Shown: positions 10,123 through 23,400 of the stretch, piece by piece
Layout of the letters: every line of letters starts with the position of its first letter
Numbering within the stretch: position 1 is the stretch's first letter
NCBI RefSeq assembly: GCF_048771995.1
Contig: NC_133063.1
Span: forward strand, 10,109,892 to 10,173,891
Source: Taeniopygia guttata
Taxonomy: Eukaryota > Chordata > Aves > Passeriformes > Estrildidae
DNA length: 64,000 nt
Direction of reading: 5' to 3'
Program-made: the position numbers and the translations under genes
Notes under the pieces: model-generated
Told to the model about the DNA's origin: nothing
The model's database searches: none
What the model saw: the letters and a program-made list of their open reading frames with translations, nothing else

Positions 10123-11400
10123 CCACAGCCAATCCATTTCTCTCAAGTGTTTTGTCATTTCCAATGACTGGTGGGAAGTCAGGAGTCTAAAGGGAATCTA
10201 GGAAGCCAACTCATCTGCTCACTTTGGCCAGGCTAGCACACACTCTTTTTACTGAGCCACTGGCTAGGTCGCAGCCTCCTGCTGCTCCCAAAACAATCCC
10301 TGCTTTTGTCTTCACTCTAGAGGGATGCTCAGGCAAAGCCCACCGAGGCCCTGCTGCCCTCAAAAGCAAAAGGAATGCCCCAAGCGCTCCCTGCCTGCAT
10401 CCTAGCATCACAGTGGCTTCTGGAGGGAGTCCAAAATTTCTCTCCCAGCACCAAATCACGGAGGAACACGAGCTACAGCTCTTGCTGAGGCACACACACT
10501 ATAATCCACTGCTGGATCGGACAAAGAATGCACAGGACATACTCAGCAGCTTCAGGCACCTCCTCAGCAGCCTGACAGCCAGCCCTCTCCCACAGCTCTA
10601 GCCTGGCTCTGCAGAGGACTTCCCGTGAGACCTCCCTCCTTCTGAGAGGAAGCTCTGGTTTTCCCATTCTCTTTGGGCCTGCATCACCATGCCTGCCCCC
10701 CTCAAACCTGCACTCTGGTAGCCTCTCACCACACCGCTCCCTGAAGACACAAAGGTCTCTCCAGCACGGTTTACCAAGGGCCAGCTAAGAGACAGTGCCC
10801 CCCAGACAGACAGAGTGCGGAGAAACAGTGCCTATATGGAGCACAGAGGAGTCCAAAACAACACACAAACTCTCTTCTCACAGCCTTTGCCTTTTGACTG
10901 GCTTTGCTTCAGAACTTTGCTTGTACAGCTTGCATGCTGGCAACTTCCTGCTTCATCTCCAGCAGCCTGTTCTCCTGCTCCTTCTGTACCTCCACCAGGA
11001 AGGTACAGAAGGAGCAGCTGTGTGCCAGCAGCTGCTGTGCCTCCAAACGCTGCCCTTCCAAGTCCTTATGAGGGGAGGAAGACACTTCCACATGAAGTGC
11101 CAGCCAAGCTCCCCAGATAATCAGTGGAAGCTTCATGCCGTGCACAACCCCACACCTGAAAAGGGCACAGCAGTAGTGACTTTGTGCCCTACAGCAATGC
11201 TGTCCTAAGCAGAAAGTCAAAAGCAGGATCAGCAGGTGGGAGAATAGGAGATGCCACCTTCCTTTCCTGCTCCCATGGCTGCCCGTTTCCTGGCCCCTCT
11301 CCCCTCAGGATTTCTACCTTTCTCATGTTCATTTCCCCGAGTGCTGAAGTGCTCCTTGCCATCTCCTTTGCTTCCTGCATGATTTTGCTGCAGGGATGAC
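10123..11400 (-). pseudogene. Relic kinase unit D, coiled-coil side
   Basis: Bases 10123-10700 closely match 19970-20600, and 10770-11400 match about 21750-22330 of gene A. The sequence corresponding to 20600-21740, which in A holds two coiled-coil exons, is missing. One exon remains open, 10990-11064 (25 codons, DLEGQRLEAQQLLAHS...), with an AG before and GTAC after; it parallels A exon 8. The homologue of A exon 11 near 10545-10620 is degraded. D is therefore a broken duplicate lying just downstream of gene A. Confidence 0.55.
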
Positions 11401-11413
11401 AGCAATCAGGCTG

Positions 11414-14400
11414 TCAGAAGAGGCTTAAGAGAGGCTCCGCTGACTGGAGAAATGGATGCTGCCCAAAGGGAAAAAGAAACAAACCAAACCAAATTAAAAG
11501 AGACAAAGGGAAAAGGAACCATTCTTTTCCAAACTGAGTTCCTTACAGGGTCAAGCTGCATTCCTCTAGCACCCTGAAATACACTAACATAGGACTGAAG
11601 GCACCATCAGCACGTGTGCCTTCATGCCCAGGATGCTGCTAGCACAGGCAAACATGGCCCACAACTGCACTAGTCCATTGCTCAAGGTGTCATCACTTGC
11701 TGGGATTTTTGTCCTGACAGCACTGTGGGATTGCTGCTTGCTGTCCAAAGGTTTTGTTCCTTACAGGAAACTCAACAGACTTCTTCCAGCTCCTCTTTTC
11801 TACAGACATGAGCTATTTGAGTGTCCAAAAGAGATGTGGGGCATAAGACATTCCTCAGGAGACTCCCAAGAGCTCTGAAAAATATTGATCCCACGTGTTG
11901 TTCTCAGGACCACAGCACACGCGGGTTTTCAGCAGCAAGCCAGGAGCAAGGAGACAAAGCAGCAAGGCTCAGATGTGCTCAGCTCCAGCGTGCAGGAAGA
12001 GTAGGCTCTGCCTTGGCATGGCCCCCCACCTCCTGTGCTGGCCGGCATCTTCCTTGTCAGCAGGAAGAGCCAAGGAAGTGGCCTGGTCCTCGTCTGCCAC
12101 AAAACCGGGCGGCAAAGCCGCAAGGATTCTCATCTACTTGAGCGGGCCAGGCAGCACATGGGTCTGGCACAAGTCCTGCTCAGCTGTCCCTGTTTGACTG
12201 GCAGAAAGCAGAGGCAGCAAGCTCAAAGAGTGGGGCAGGAGGGACAGGCTGAGTGCCCTGGGATGCTCACAAGGAGCTCCCCCACAGCCCCCGCCTTCCC
12301 ACACACCAATCCAGAAGCGCTGGGCAGGGACGGCTTTCGTCGTGTTCTTCAAGCCCACATCCCTGGCATTGCAATACTTCAGTTCCCTTTGCTAGCAGGT
12401 AAACCTGAATACAGCACCCAAGAGCAAAAGAGGGCCACAGAAATGACCAGAAGGAGGGAGCTCTCCTCTGAGGAACAGCTGTGAGAGTTGTGCTGGTTTA
12501 GCCTGGAGAAGAGCAAGCCCCAAGGAGAACTTTCAATATTTGTAGGGGCTTCTAAAAAGGATGGGGACATAGCTTTTAGTAGGGCCAATTGTAAGGGGAC
12601 AAGGGTGAATAGTTTCAGCTAAAAGACACTCCATTCAGATTGGCTCTAAGGAAGAAACTGTTCCCAAGGAGAGTGCTGAAACACTGCCACAGGCTGCCCA
12701 GAGAGCTGGGAGGAGCCCCAAGCCCAGCAACGTTCAAGGTCAGCTTGGATGAGACTCTGAGCAGCCTCATCCACTTCAAGATGTCCTTGCCAATGGCTGA
12801 TGTTTTGGACTAGATGACATGCACTGGTCCCTCCTAGCCACAAAGAGTCTTGGATCCTGCTTGGCTTTCATTGGAAAAGCACCCAGAGTAGAGGTTATTA
12901 GATGGGGGGGCCCATGTGAAGCCCTGGAGTTGGCCCAAGAAACAAACCCTGACAGGGAACAGCTGCTTGGGCTGCAGCCGATTTGCCTTGTACCTGCAGA
13001 AGTTCCTCGGCAGAGCCTCGCCTGTCCACATCCATCTGCAGGCAGCAACCCAGAAATTCACACAAGCCAGAGGGCAGCCCGAGCTTGTGCAGATCTGGTA
13101 CCCCTTGCTTGCCTATCAGGTAGCTAGCCTGAAGCAAAAGGAAACACGAGAGTCTACGTGATTCTTCCATATCCTTCAGTGCTCACCTAGAGCCCATCTT
13201 CGAAGCTCCAGTCCGCAGTGTCAATTTCCTTCCTAGCAGAGGTTTAGAGATGAGCCTTCTCTCCCAAAGGATAAAAGGCTCCAGTGCAGCCCCAGCTATT
13301 TCAAGCTGCAACAGGTCTTCCCTTGACAGCTGATCTGAGCCCCCGGGATGTTTTTAGAAAGAGGGCCTTGGTGGAAGCACTTCAAGTGGTGGGCATGGGA
13401 TTTTGTCTAATGGACACGGACCAGAAGGACACCGCTCTCTGAGCGTATTTGCACCTTACCGTGTCACTGTTTTCCCGAATATAAGGAGCCTCTCCTGTGG
13501 CCATTTCTATTCCCACGATGCCAAGGGACCAGGTGTCCACTTTGGGGCCGTAGGGCCCTCTTCTCACCACCTCGGGTGCCATCCACCACGTGGTGCCAAC
13601 CATCGACCTCCGTTTACTCTGCTCAAGGCTGAGCAGACCACAGAGGCCAAAATCAGCTGAGGAGAAAAACAAATGCTGCTTCAAGTAGGAAACCAAGGAA
13701 AAGGCTTTCTCAGGACGCCTACGTCTCAGAATGCAGTGCTGATTCCAGCTGGAAAAGCAGCTGGGCTCTCTTTCCTCAGGGCTGCAGCCAAGGACGTGGG
13801 CATTTGTCCACTTAGTTACCCCCCACGATTCCCACCGTGCCTTTTCCTCACTCACCGCAACTTTTATGCTGAAACTCTCTCCTTTTGGAAGGAATGCACA
13901 CACAAACCAGAGTTACTCTTGCTACCTTGTTGCTCTCTAGACCACTCAGCACCTTACAGCTGCGCCCTGGGCTTGCAGAGCGCTCCCTGCCCTCTCCCCG
14001 GCACCACTGCTGGGCACCCGCAGCCGCTCCAAAGCAGCCCCACACCGCCTGCCCGGAGCGCTGCGCCTGACCGAGAATACCCACCCAGCTTGACGGAGCC
14101 ATCCCGGCCCAGCAGGATGTTTCCACTTTTGATGTCTCTGTGGATCACCTGGTTGGCATGCAGGAAAGCCAGGCCTTGCAGGCACTGGGAGAGAAAAAAA
14201 GAAACAGGAGGCCAAAAGTGAGCCTGATCGGATTTCGCCACACACAAAAGGAGTCTGCTCCTGAAGATTCACCGATCTCAAAGGAGCGTGAGCGCTGGCA
14301 AGAGGAAGAGCTTGCTGCTGCCACACTAGGAGAGCAGGATCTTTCCAAGGGAAGGCATATCAGTGCTTGAGGGGGAAACATCAGTCACTGCTCCAGATTG

Positions 14401-17400
14401 TCCCCGGCAAAGCCAGTCAGAGCCATCCCTGCTGCAGTGGATGCGCTCTCCCCGTCCGCAGGACAAACAATGCTTTGCCAAAAGAGGAAAAGTCCCTGCC
14501 TTGGCTACCAAGGGCATCACTGTCAGGTGGGAGATTGGAGGACAAGGGACAGCTGACTTGGAAGTAGCTCATGTGTCAGTTTTCAGTAGCAAGCACCATG
14601 GTGGGTGCCATGCCATCCTTTGAAGTTGAGACCTGTGACAGACGAGTCTCTCTTTGGCTTTGCCACTGGTTTAAAACTTGGACACCAGCACCTTTGTGCT
14701 TACAGGCAAAGAAGGTATTGCAGAAAGGCAAAGGCTTGGAGAGGCAAAGTGCAGAACAGAAAATGACAATGAAAACGAGACAGAGAGTTCAGTAATAGGA
14801 TAGAAGAGTACAGAACAGACTAGAGTAAGAGCAGGGACACCGGCAGGCAGTTCAGCCCAGATGCTCTTTCCTTTCCGGAGCATAAGAGCAAGACAGAAAG
14901 AAAGCTCTGAGCATGGAATCACTCCCTTTGCAGCGCTTTCAAAGGACCAGTCTGTCCAAGCCATCCCAAGCACAAGCAGGACCCCTTACCTCCCGACACA
15001 CTGTTGCTATGTGTCCTACAGCCAGACTTTTCATGCGGATCACATCAGCCAAGGAGCCTCCATCCATAAACTCCAACACCATCAGGACAACCTCATTGAC
15101 AAGGTAGCTGCAAGACAAAAGCAACCGTGTGGAGCTGAATGTGCACAGCTAAATTGCCGCATGGAAGAAAAGACTACAGCTGAGTTTTGTGTCCAGGTCA
15201 CTGGTAAGTGAAGAGGGAATCAAGTGAAGACACACTCCACCGAGGCTATCCAGTGCTTGCTGTCTGTGCCGTCTAAATGAGGAAGACACATCCGTGGAAA
15301 AGGAGACGGTTTAGGTGGCAAGCAGGGGAAAGCGGCAGTTTTGTGACGCAAAGGTTAATCTGGAAGCAGACACATCCCAGCAGCTGCTTCATCTTCTTCA
15401 TACACAAATTGCACCATTAACTCCAGCAGCAAGGAGGCACAGTCTCACAGCTTTTACTCAGGGCAGATGGGTGTGCAGCATTGCCAACACCCTTTGGAAA
15501 ACCTTGCAGAAAGGACAGTCACAAACAGGAAAAACAATTTCAAACCGGACAAATTATGTCTCTCCTAGCCTAGTCTTTTGGCATGCAAGGCAGTGGAAAA
15601 CAGTGCAAACAGTGCAAGGGAAATCATTTCTGTGATGCTTTCTCAGCACTTCTCCTCCAACACTTGGAAAAAATCCCGCCCAAAACAGCAGAACAACATG
15701 CAGTGAGTGAACATACATGCTGCTGGCTTAGTAAGAGAGCCACGTTTCTGAGATCAAGCTTCAAGCTATTTCTGCCAGGAAGAATTTGTGGGGACAAAAT
15801 GCAATCTCCTCCCAGGCCTCATGCAGGAGTAGATTGATGTGAATTGAAAATCCATTTTCTGCCAGAATACTGACCTTTCTAGGTAGGTGACAATATTGGC
15901 GTTCTTATATTTATCCATGACCAGGATTTCCTTCAACACATCCTCACAGCCCTGGTGCTGGAGATCAAGTACCTTTATGGCCACCTACAATGACATGGAA
16001 AGCCATTAGGAGCAGACGAGACGAGAGCCTCTTTCTCTGTGCAATCACGGGCCTGGATGCCTTGTCACCTCGGTGGAAATGGACACTAAACCATCAACCA
16101 CAAAGTGCTAACAGCACTCTTTGCACCTGCAGACTCCTCCAACACACTTTGTTTATCACTACTATTATCATTTACACGTGTTTTGCAAGCTGAAGTAATT
16201 TTGCTCCAGCCAAGATAAATTGAAACCACTGGAAATACGTTAGCATTTCTAGGGGCTTTGACCAGCCTTTCAGAGATGGCTGCCGTTCTTGACTGTGTGC
16301 CAAAGTAAACACACACATACATACATGACAGGGAAAATGCTGTCCAAAAAAGGACTCCAAAGCGACTCAAAGGAAAGTTACAACCCTAGCACATCCTAAC
16401 TTCTTCACTTTGGGTTTTGCAACTCTGAAGAACAACCTGGAACACGGTTTACACCGAGTAATTATTGTAATTTGTACTTATTTAGTGGGTTTAAAAATGA
16501 ATAACCCTTCTGTGCTACGCTATGGATGCACCCCAGGTCATAAGCAGGGCTTAGGGCTTTTGGACACCTCCTCGACCTCCCTCCAAGTGCAGTTTCTGAG
16601 CGCAGCACCGCGGGTGGAGAAGGAACTACCAGGAAGATGGAGTTGTATTTGCTGAGAGCCAAAAACGAGAACTCAGGACTCTGAAGTTATAGCCCCACAA
16701 AATAGCAGGACTCTCCAAGGCACTTCCACGTCAGTTCAGTACGAATAGCATCTCTGTAGTGGAATGTCTCTGACACAGGATCAACAAAACATTGTATTAA
16801 TTAAGGCTCTTCATCAATTTCTTCCCACTGATCTGTGCGTGTGTGTGTGCGTGTGCGTGTGTGAACTGGGTTCCCTAGGACTGAAAGGCAAAACTGTGCT
16901 CCAGTAAAGATCTCTCCTCCTTGAGGTCCTGCATTATATTTTCAAGCTGAACCACGTGGTGGAAAACAATGGGAAATCCTTTCTGTGTCTGAACCTGGGC
17001 TTAAGAGGAACTGGGCCGGAATGACGGCTCTTGCCATCAGCTAATCTAGGAACATTTATCCAGTAAGTCCAAGCCAGCGCGTCCTTCTCGGATAGACACC
17101 ACCGCCATTCTTGCATTCACTCAGGTAGGGAGGAAAGATAAAGTCTGTCCAAAAGTCATTTTGCAGCCCACCTCTGGACAGGCTGCTTCTGCGGGACAGC
17201 CTTTGCAGCAAAGTCAGGTGGCCCAAAGCTTTGGCCATAGATCACATCACAAGGGAAAGCACTCAAGGGCTGCAAAATCTGCATGGGCTCTTGGCACTTA
17301 CCGCTCGTCCTGTGGCAGCGTTGAAGGCCTTGTAAATGGTTCCAAACCCCCTAGAAACAGAACAGTGGCAAGAACAGAGAAGTTGTTCAGTGCTGAGAAG

Positions 17401-20400
17401 GAAAAGGCAGCCCAGGCAGGAGCTCTCTGCTGCCTGCAGTGTCTCTAAAACACCAGGGTCTGTCCGCTCTTCAGCCAATGGCCCAGCAGCCCAGCAGCCC
17501 TCTGCCATGCAGAGTGTCCAAGAGAAAAGCTGGCTGCAACAGGAAGAAAAAGGGCTGCTACAAATCTCAAATGTGCACACTAGATTATGCACGCAGGGGT
17601 TTTCTTTGCCTTTCCCTTCTTGTGTCTGTGCCTGTGGGGTGCCTTTCCAGGCAATGAAACATACAGTCCTGCGGGGCCATCTCAACGCTCTCTTTTAATC
17701 CTGCCTGCCAAACTCAGGCAACACCACACAGCCTTTCTTATCTTCCTGACCACTGAATCTTGTTTTCAGCAAGATAGTGGAAAGCAATGCTACTGAGAGC
17801 TGTTATCTGACAGCTGCCAGGTGGGAAGCTGCTCTCTCAGGTTTCTCTTCCCTCATGAGTGTGGCCAAATTACGTTGAATCATACAAAACCATATCTCCT
17901 GGGAAAACAGGCAAACTAGTGCCACATGTTTGAGGGCTTGCAGGAGGGCTTCCAGGACCTGCTGCTTGAGGCAGGCAAGACATTGCCAGCATCCAGTTAT
18001 CTTTCATGATGCCTTGTACTGCCTCAGCACTGAGACAGGGACAATCTGAAGCCAGGGTCTGAAGATGCTTGCAGCTTGCCTGACTTCCCACATGGTACCG
18101 CACCACCAAAATCCCTGGCCCATGGTTCTGTAGAAGCAAGCGTGGCTGCACTCACCCACTGCCAAGGAGTTCCCATCCAGTGTACTTCTTCTCTGGATCT
18201 TCCTTCCTCACCACACGCCCTGAAAGAAACCAAATGCAAGGAGCAAACTTCAAAACAGGGATCCTGACGTCCAGGAGATCTGAAGGCCAGCTCCACTCTC
18301 TGGGGCTCTGAGCAATTTATGGTCGCTCGGCTAACAAGAGCATCAACAAGAACAACAGCAGCAGCAGCAGCCCCAGCAAGACAGGCAGCTCGGTAGCACG
18401 CCTGGCCTGCACAGAGTCTCTTCTCCACACTCCTTTGAAGGGCTGCCTTGAGGGGAAACTAAGCCCATGGGAAAACCATCAGAGCAGACAGAGACCAGAA
18501 AAGAACAGGCCCCAAGGCAAGTGGTTGTCATCTACAAACAGGAAGGAGGGCTCAAAAATCAGGACACTTCATTGTCTTGGGAAGAAACACTCTCTTGTGA
18601 GACTCAACAAAAGGTTTCATACTTCCAAAGTTCCAATGCACCCTGGCATCTGGATGAACTTTGAACAGCTGCTTTTTGCAGAGCAGAAAGAATATTGCAA
18701 AGTCAATTCCAGGAGAGAAGGGCACCTTCTCTACCTCTCAGCACTTGGCCTAAACAATGCCTTGACCATTTTAGAGAACAGCAGCTCATGCTATAACCAA
18801 GAACAATGGCTCTAAGAATTAGGACTCTCCTCATTTATCAGCAGGATGAGTTCTGGAGATGACTTTGCCCGTTCCCCATTTAGTGAAGAACTACAAGTGC
18901 TTGTCTTCAGCCTGGGCTGCAGCAGTCACTAGCACTGGGCTCAGCCCCTTGAACACCACCCGTGTGCCCCATCTCCCCAAACGGGCGCAGCCAGACGGGT
19001 AACAAGGACAGCGCTGTTCCTCAGGCGCTGCCGGGACACAGACACCTGCACAAATGAGATGCTGACCCTTCCACGAGTCCAGGCAAAGCTGCAGCAACGG
19101 GACGGCAGCTGAAACCTCACAGCTAAGGAAGGCTCCAGCCCCTGCAGTCACACCAGCTGTCAGTGGCAGGGCAGGTATGACAAAATGCTTGGCAAAGCCC
19201 ACAGATGGCCACTGACAGCCACTCTGAAGAAGCTAGAGCCAGATCAAGGCCTGTTACAAGCTGTTGGCCCCACTCAAGACAGAACATGATTGTCTTTGGC
19301 CTCAGACCCACGGAGGAGTAGATCAATCCACCTTTTGTCTGAGGGCGCCTGATGGCAGACACAAAGTAAACTGGCCTCTGTTCTGTACCTGAGTGGTTCT
19401 TCTCTGACAGCACTGCACTGGCAGCTGTTACCAGCTGCAAGGAGCAACTCACTTGTACTGCACAATCAGCAAGGCCCTGGTGTGCTTTCCGAGAGTACCA
19501 TCTGTGCAGGGATTGAGGCCAATGCTTAGTATTCCTGCGGTATTTAGCAGCTGGGCATTAGCAGTGACAACATGCCTGCTACCAGAGGAACATGCAGCAG
19601 AGGGGCTGAAGGCTTCCTCCTGAGAATTGCCTGCAGGGCACTTCTATCTGACTGTGCCCCATAGATGTGTCTCTTCGATGCATCTTCCAAAGCATACAAC
19701 TAAATTATCAAACAGGAATTGTAAAAAGAGTATCCTGTTTTTCTTCTTTTGGGGCTCTTTCAAAACAGCTCTTCCTCTCTGATTCCTTGAGATAGCTCTA
19801 AGAATACAATTTCTTAATTTTTAGGGCATACTGAAAAGATCTCTTCCTCTCTTCTTTGTGCTGTCACCTGCCATTCTTTTCAAGGAGGTCAGGCTAACCA
19901 AACAAAACCAACTGGAGAAGGAATAGAAGTACTAAGAGTCATAAGAACAACACCAGCATTAAACCAGCCCCACAGCCAATCCATTTCTCTCAAGTGTTTT
20001 GTCATTTCCAATGACTGGTGGGAAGTCAGGAGTCTAAAGGGAATCTAGGAAGCCAACTCATCTGCTCACTTTGGCCAGGCTAGCACACACTCTTTTTACT
20101 GAGCCACTGGCTAAGTCGCAGCCTCCTGCTGCTCCCAAAACAATCCCTGCTTTTGTCTTCACTCTAGAGGGAAGCTCAGGCAAAGCCCACCCAGGCCCTG
20201 CTGCCCACAAAAGCAAAAGGAACGCCCCAAGCGCTCCCTGCCTGCATCCTAGCACCACAGTGGCTTCTGGAGGGAGTCCAAAAATTCTCTCCCAACACCA
20301 AATGAGGAGGAACATGTGCTACAGCTCTTGCCGAGGCACACACACTGTAATACACTGCTCGATGGCACAAGAAATCCCCAGGACGTACTCAGCAGATGCA

Positions 20401-23400
20401 GGAACTGCTCCTCTCTCTCCTGGCTTGAGTGGGGAGAACTGCTCATCCTTGGGTTTTCAGGCTGTGGAGAGGAGGCTTCTTCCCAGGATGCTGCTGCAGC
20501 GACAGCTTTGATGGCAGGTCCTGCATTCATCTGGGACAAGAGATTTGCTTGTGTCAGAAAGGTGCCTGGCACAGATGCCCCAGAGAGAGCATTTCAAAGG
20601 CAAGCACTTAGGAACAGCACTGGACATGGGCTGCAAGCTGAGCTGTCAACTCTTCCACCTCCAGTCCAAGCCAAACAAGCAGTCTGAGACTACAGCTTGT
20701 CACAGTCAGCCATAGTGGAGACTGCGAAAGGGAAAGAACAACTTTACACTTCACTCCCTTCTGAGGACTGCATTCACCATGGACAGGGACAACTTGCCCA
20801 GAATCTGCGTGGGTCACCACGCTCGCCTGAACAGACCCCTCCAAAAACAAAGCCAGCACTAAGAGGCCAGCAGAAATATATTCCCAGGATTGCTGGCCCG
20901 CCGGCCAAAGCACTAGCCCTGCTGCCCAGGGCAGCAGCTGAGATTCAGCAACCCACTAAGTGTCCTTCTGAGCAGCTGCCACGGAGAGCACAGAGCATGG
21001 CGGTCAGAGACATTGGTCCCATCCACCTGCTGCTCTGCAGGGGAAAGGCAACAAGGGCAGAGACCACTTGTTGCATGACTGCACTGCTTCCTCCTCCTTC
21101 ATTCACCTGCTTTTGTCCAGCCAGCCTGTACTGCAGCAGGATCTTGTGCATCCTTTGCACTTCTTCTTTGTGCCTCTTCTCCATTGCCTCCATCTTTCTC
21201 TGAGCTTCCTGCAACTCTGCCTGCAGCTTGTCCTTGATATTCAGGAAGATAAGAGGAATCTTACTGGCATCCGCAATCTCGTTCAGGTTTCCTCTTTTGC
21301 ACTCTCAAAAGCACTTGTGTTCAGCCCCTTCCTTCTGCTTCTCTACCCAGCTCTAACCCTGCCATCCTAGCTCTTCTTCCTGGTGCTCAGCGCTGCAGCC
21401 TGCCAGGCTCTGTGCTTCCAGTGCCTGCAATGGTCCTTGCCTCCCCTTTCCTCACGTCTCCAGTTCATGTCCCCATCACTGCCCTTCCAAGCTCTTCTAC
21501 CTGGCTAGTCAGGCTCACCTGTCCATTCTGCCGCTCCTTATTCAGCTCCTGCCTCAGCTGCTCTAGCTGCTGCTGCCTTTCATTTAGATCTCCCAGCAGC
21601 TGGCGCACCTTATCATCTAGAGCAGCCTTCTGGCTCTGGAGCTGCACAGAAACAAAGAGAAGACGGCTTTAAACGTCCCACACACCACTTGTGTGGCAAC
21701 CAAGACTGATGTGCTCATGCTTTCCAAAAGCAGTTTCTTCTCATTCCTGTATTTACCAAGGGCCAGCTAAGAGACAATCCCAGACAGACAGACAGTGTCC
21801 GGAGAAGCTGTGCTCATAAGGGGCCCAGAGGAGTCCAAACCAACACACAAACTCTCTTTTCACACTCTGTGCCTCTTGACTGTCTCTGCTTCTTTGCCCA
21901 TCCAGGTTGCATGATGGCAATTTACTGCTTCATCTCAAGCAGCCTTTTCTCCTCTCCCCTCTGTACCTCTGCCACCAAGTTGATCCATTGCTCCAGCTTC
22001 TCCTGTGCCTTCAAACTCTGTTGTTCCAGCTTGCTTTCCTGATGAGTGGAAGAGACACATCCAGATGAAGTCCCACCAATGCTCCCCAAAGGAAAAACAG
22101 AAGCTTCATCCCTCCAACAACCCCCGCACCTGAAGAGGGCACACGAGTGGCTTTGTGCCCTCCAGCACCTGGGAGGAGCTCCAGCACGGGTAAGGAAAGG
22201 AGAGGTCACCTTCCTTCCCTGCTCTGATGGCTGCCTGTTTCCTGGGCCCCCCCTCTTCAGGATTTCTGCCTGTTCTCAGAGGCTCTGTCCTCAGATTGCC
22301 CTGCCCTTTGGTCAAGGAAAAGCTGCAGATGGATGTTGCTATTGCGCTGGCATGGTAGTGTGGAGGAAGGGATTTAGAAAGGCCTTGGGAATTGGAAACT
22401 GAGGCAAAGATACATTTAGGTATGAGGAAAAGATACATTTATGTATGCCCCATTGTTTCGGGAAAGTTTCGCTTCAGCATCTTTATGTAAACCCCCTTCT
22501 CCCCACCCCTGAGCAGTTCCCATTGGACCTGACCCCTGGGGTGGTTCTGATGAGCCCATGCTGAGCACTGTCTCTATTGTTTAGACCTTATCTCTTCATT
22601 TTGCTGTATAAAACTGTATCTGGGCAGTAGCCCAGGGTCTTTTGTCCCTGCAACTGTTCAGGCAATACAATCTTTCTGGACTGCATGCAACTGACCTCTC
22701 TTCGTCTCTTTATCTCGACTCCTTGCGGCGACCGAGGCGCACCGCCGCTCGGACCGTGCTAACCCAGCCGCTGCCTGGTGAGCCCAGTGCAGCGGGACCG
22801 CGGCAAACCCCGGTTCCCTGAGGGGACAGCTAGCCGGAGGGGTCCCGGGGGGCCGGGGAGGGACGGGGGACAGCCGCAAGTGACCCCCGAAAGCCGCAAG
22901 TGGTGCCCAACGTGGGGCATTGCACCGGTTTGAGCGAACGCGCCGCGGCCGCCGCGGGCAGTTCACCGGTTGGGAGCTTTTCCGGACACTTTGCGATCTG
23001 TGTCGCCGCGAGCGACAGAGCGGCGAGCGGTGTCAAAAAACCACCACGCAGGCTGTCACCTCCGCGGGGAGAAGCTCTCGGACCGCGCTGGTGGTGTGGG
23101 CACTCGCCCTTCCACACAGCCCGGCAGGACTGCCGCCGCGGGGACAGAGGCGCCGATTTCTGTCCGGCGCTGTGTCCGTGGATGCGGACGGGACCTTCCT
23201 AACACCCGGAAGACTGTTTGCGGAGTCGGGAACCGTTGCTGCAGTGTGTTTTCTGAAGAACGGCGGTGGGTAAGTCTCGGTACTGGCGGCGAGGGTCCGG
23301 CCAGGAGACTGGAGTCAGGCTCCCGTGTGCCCAAGGGGGGACACGCCAGCGCGCAGGCGTGTCGGGAGCTCCGCCGGATCTTTAGAACTTTGGGGTTTTT

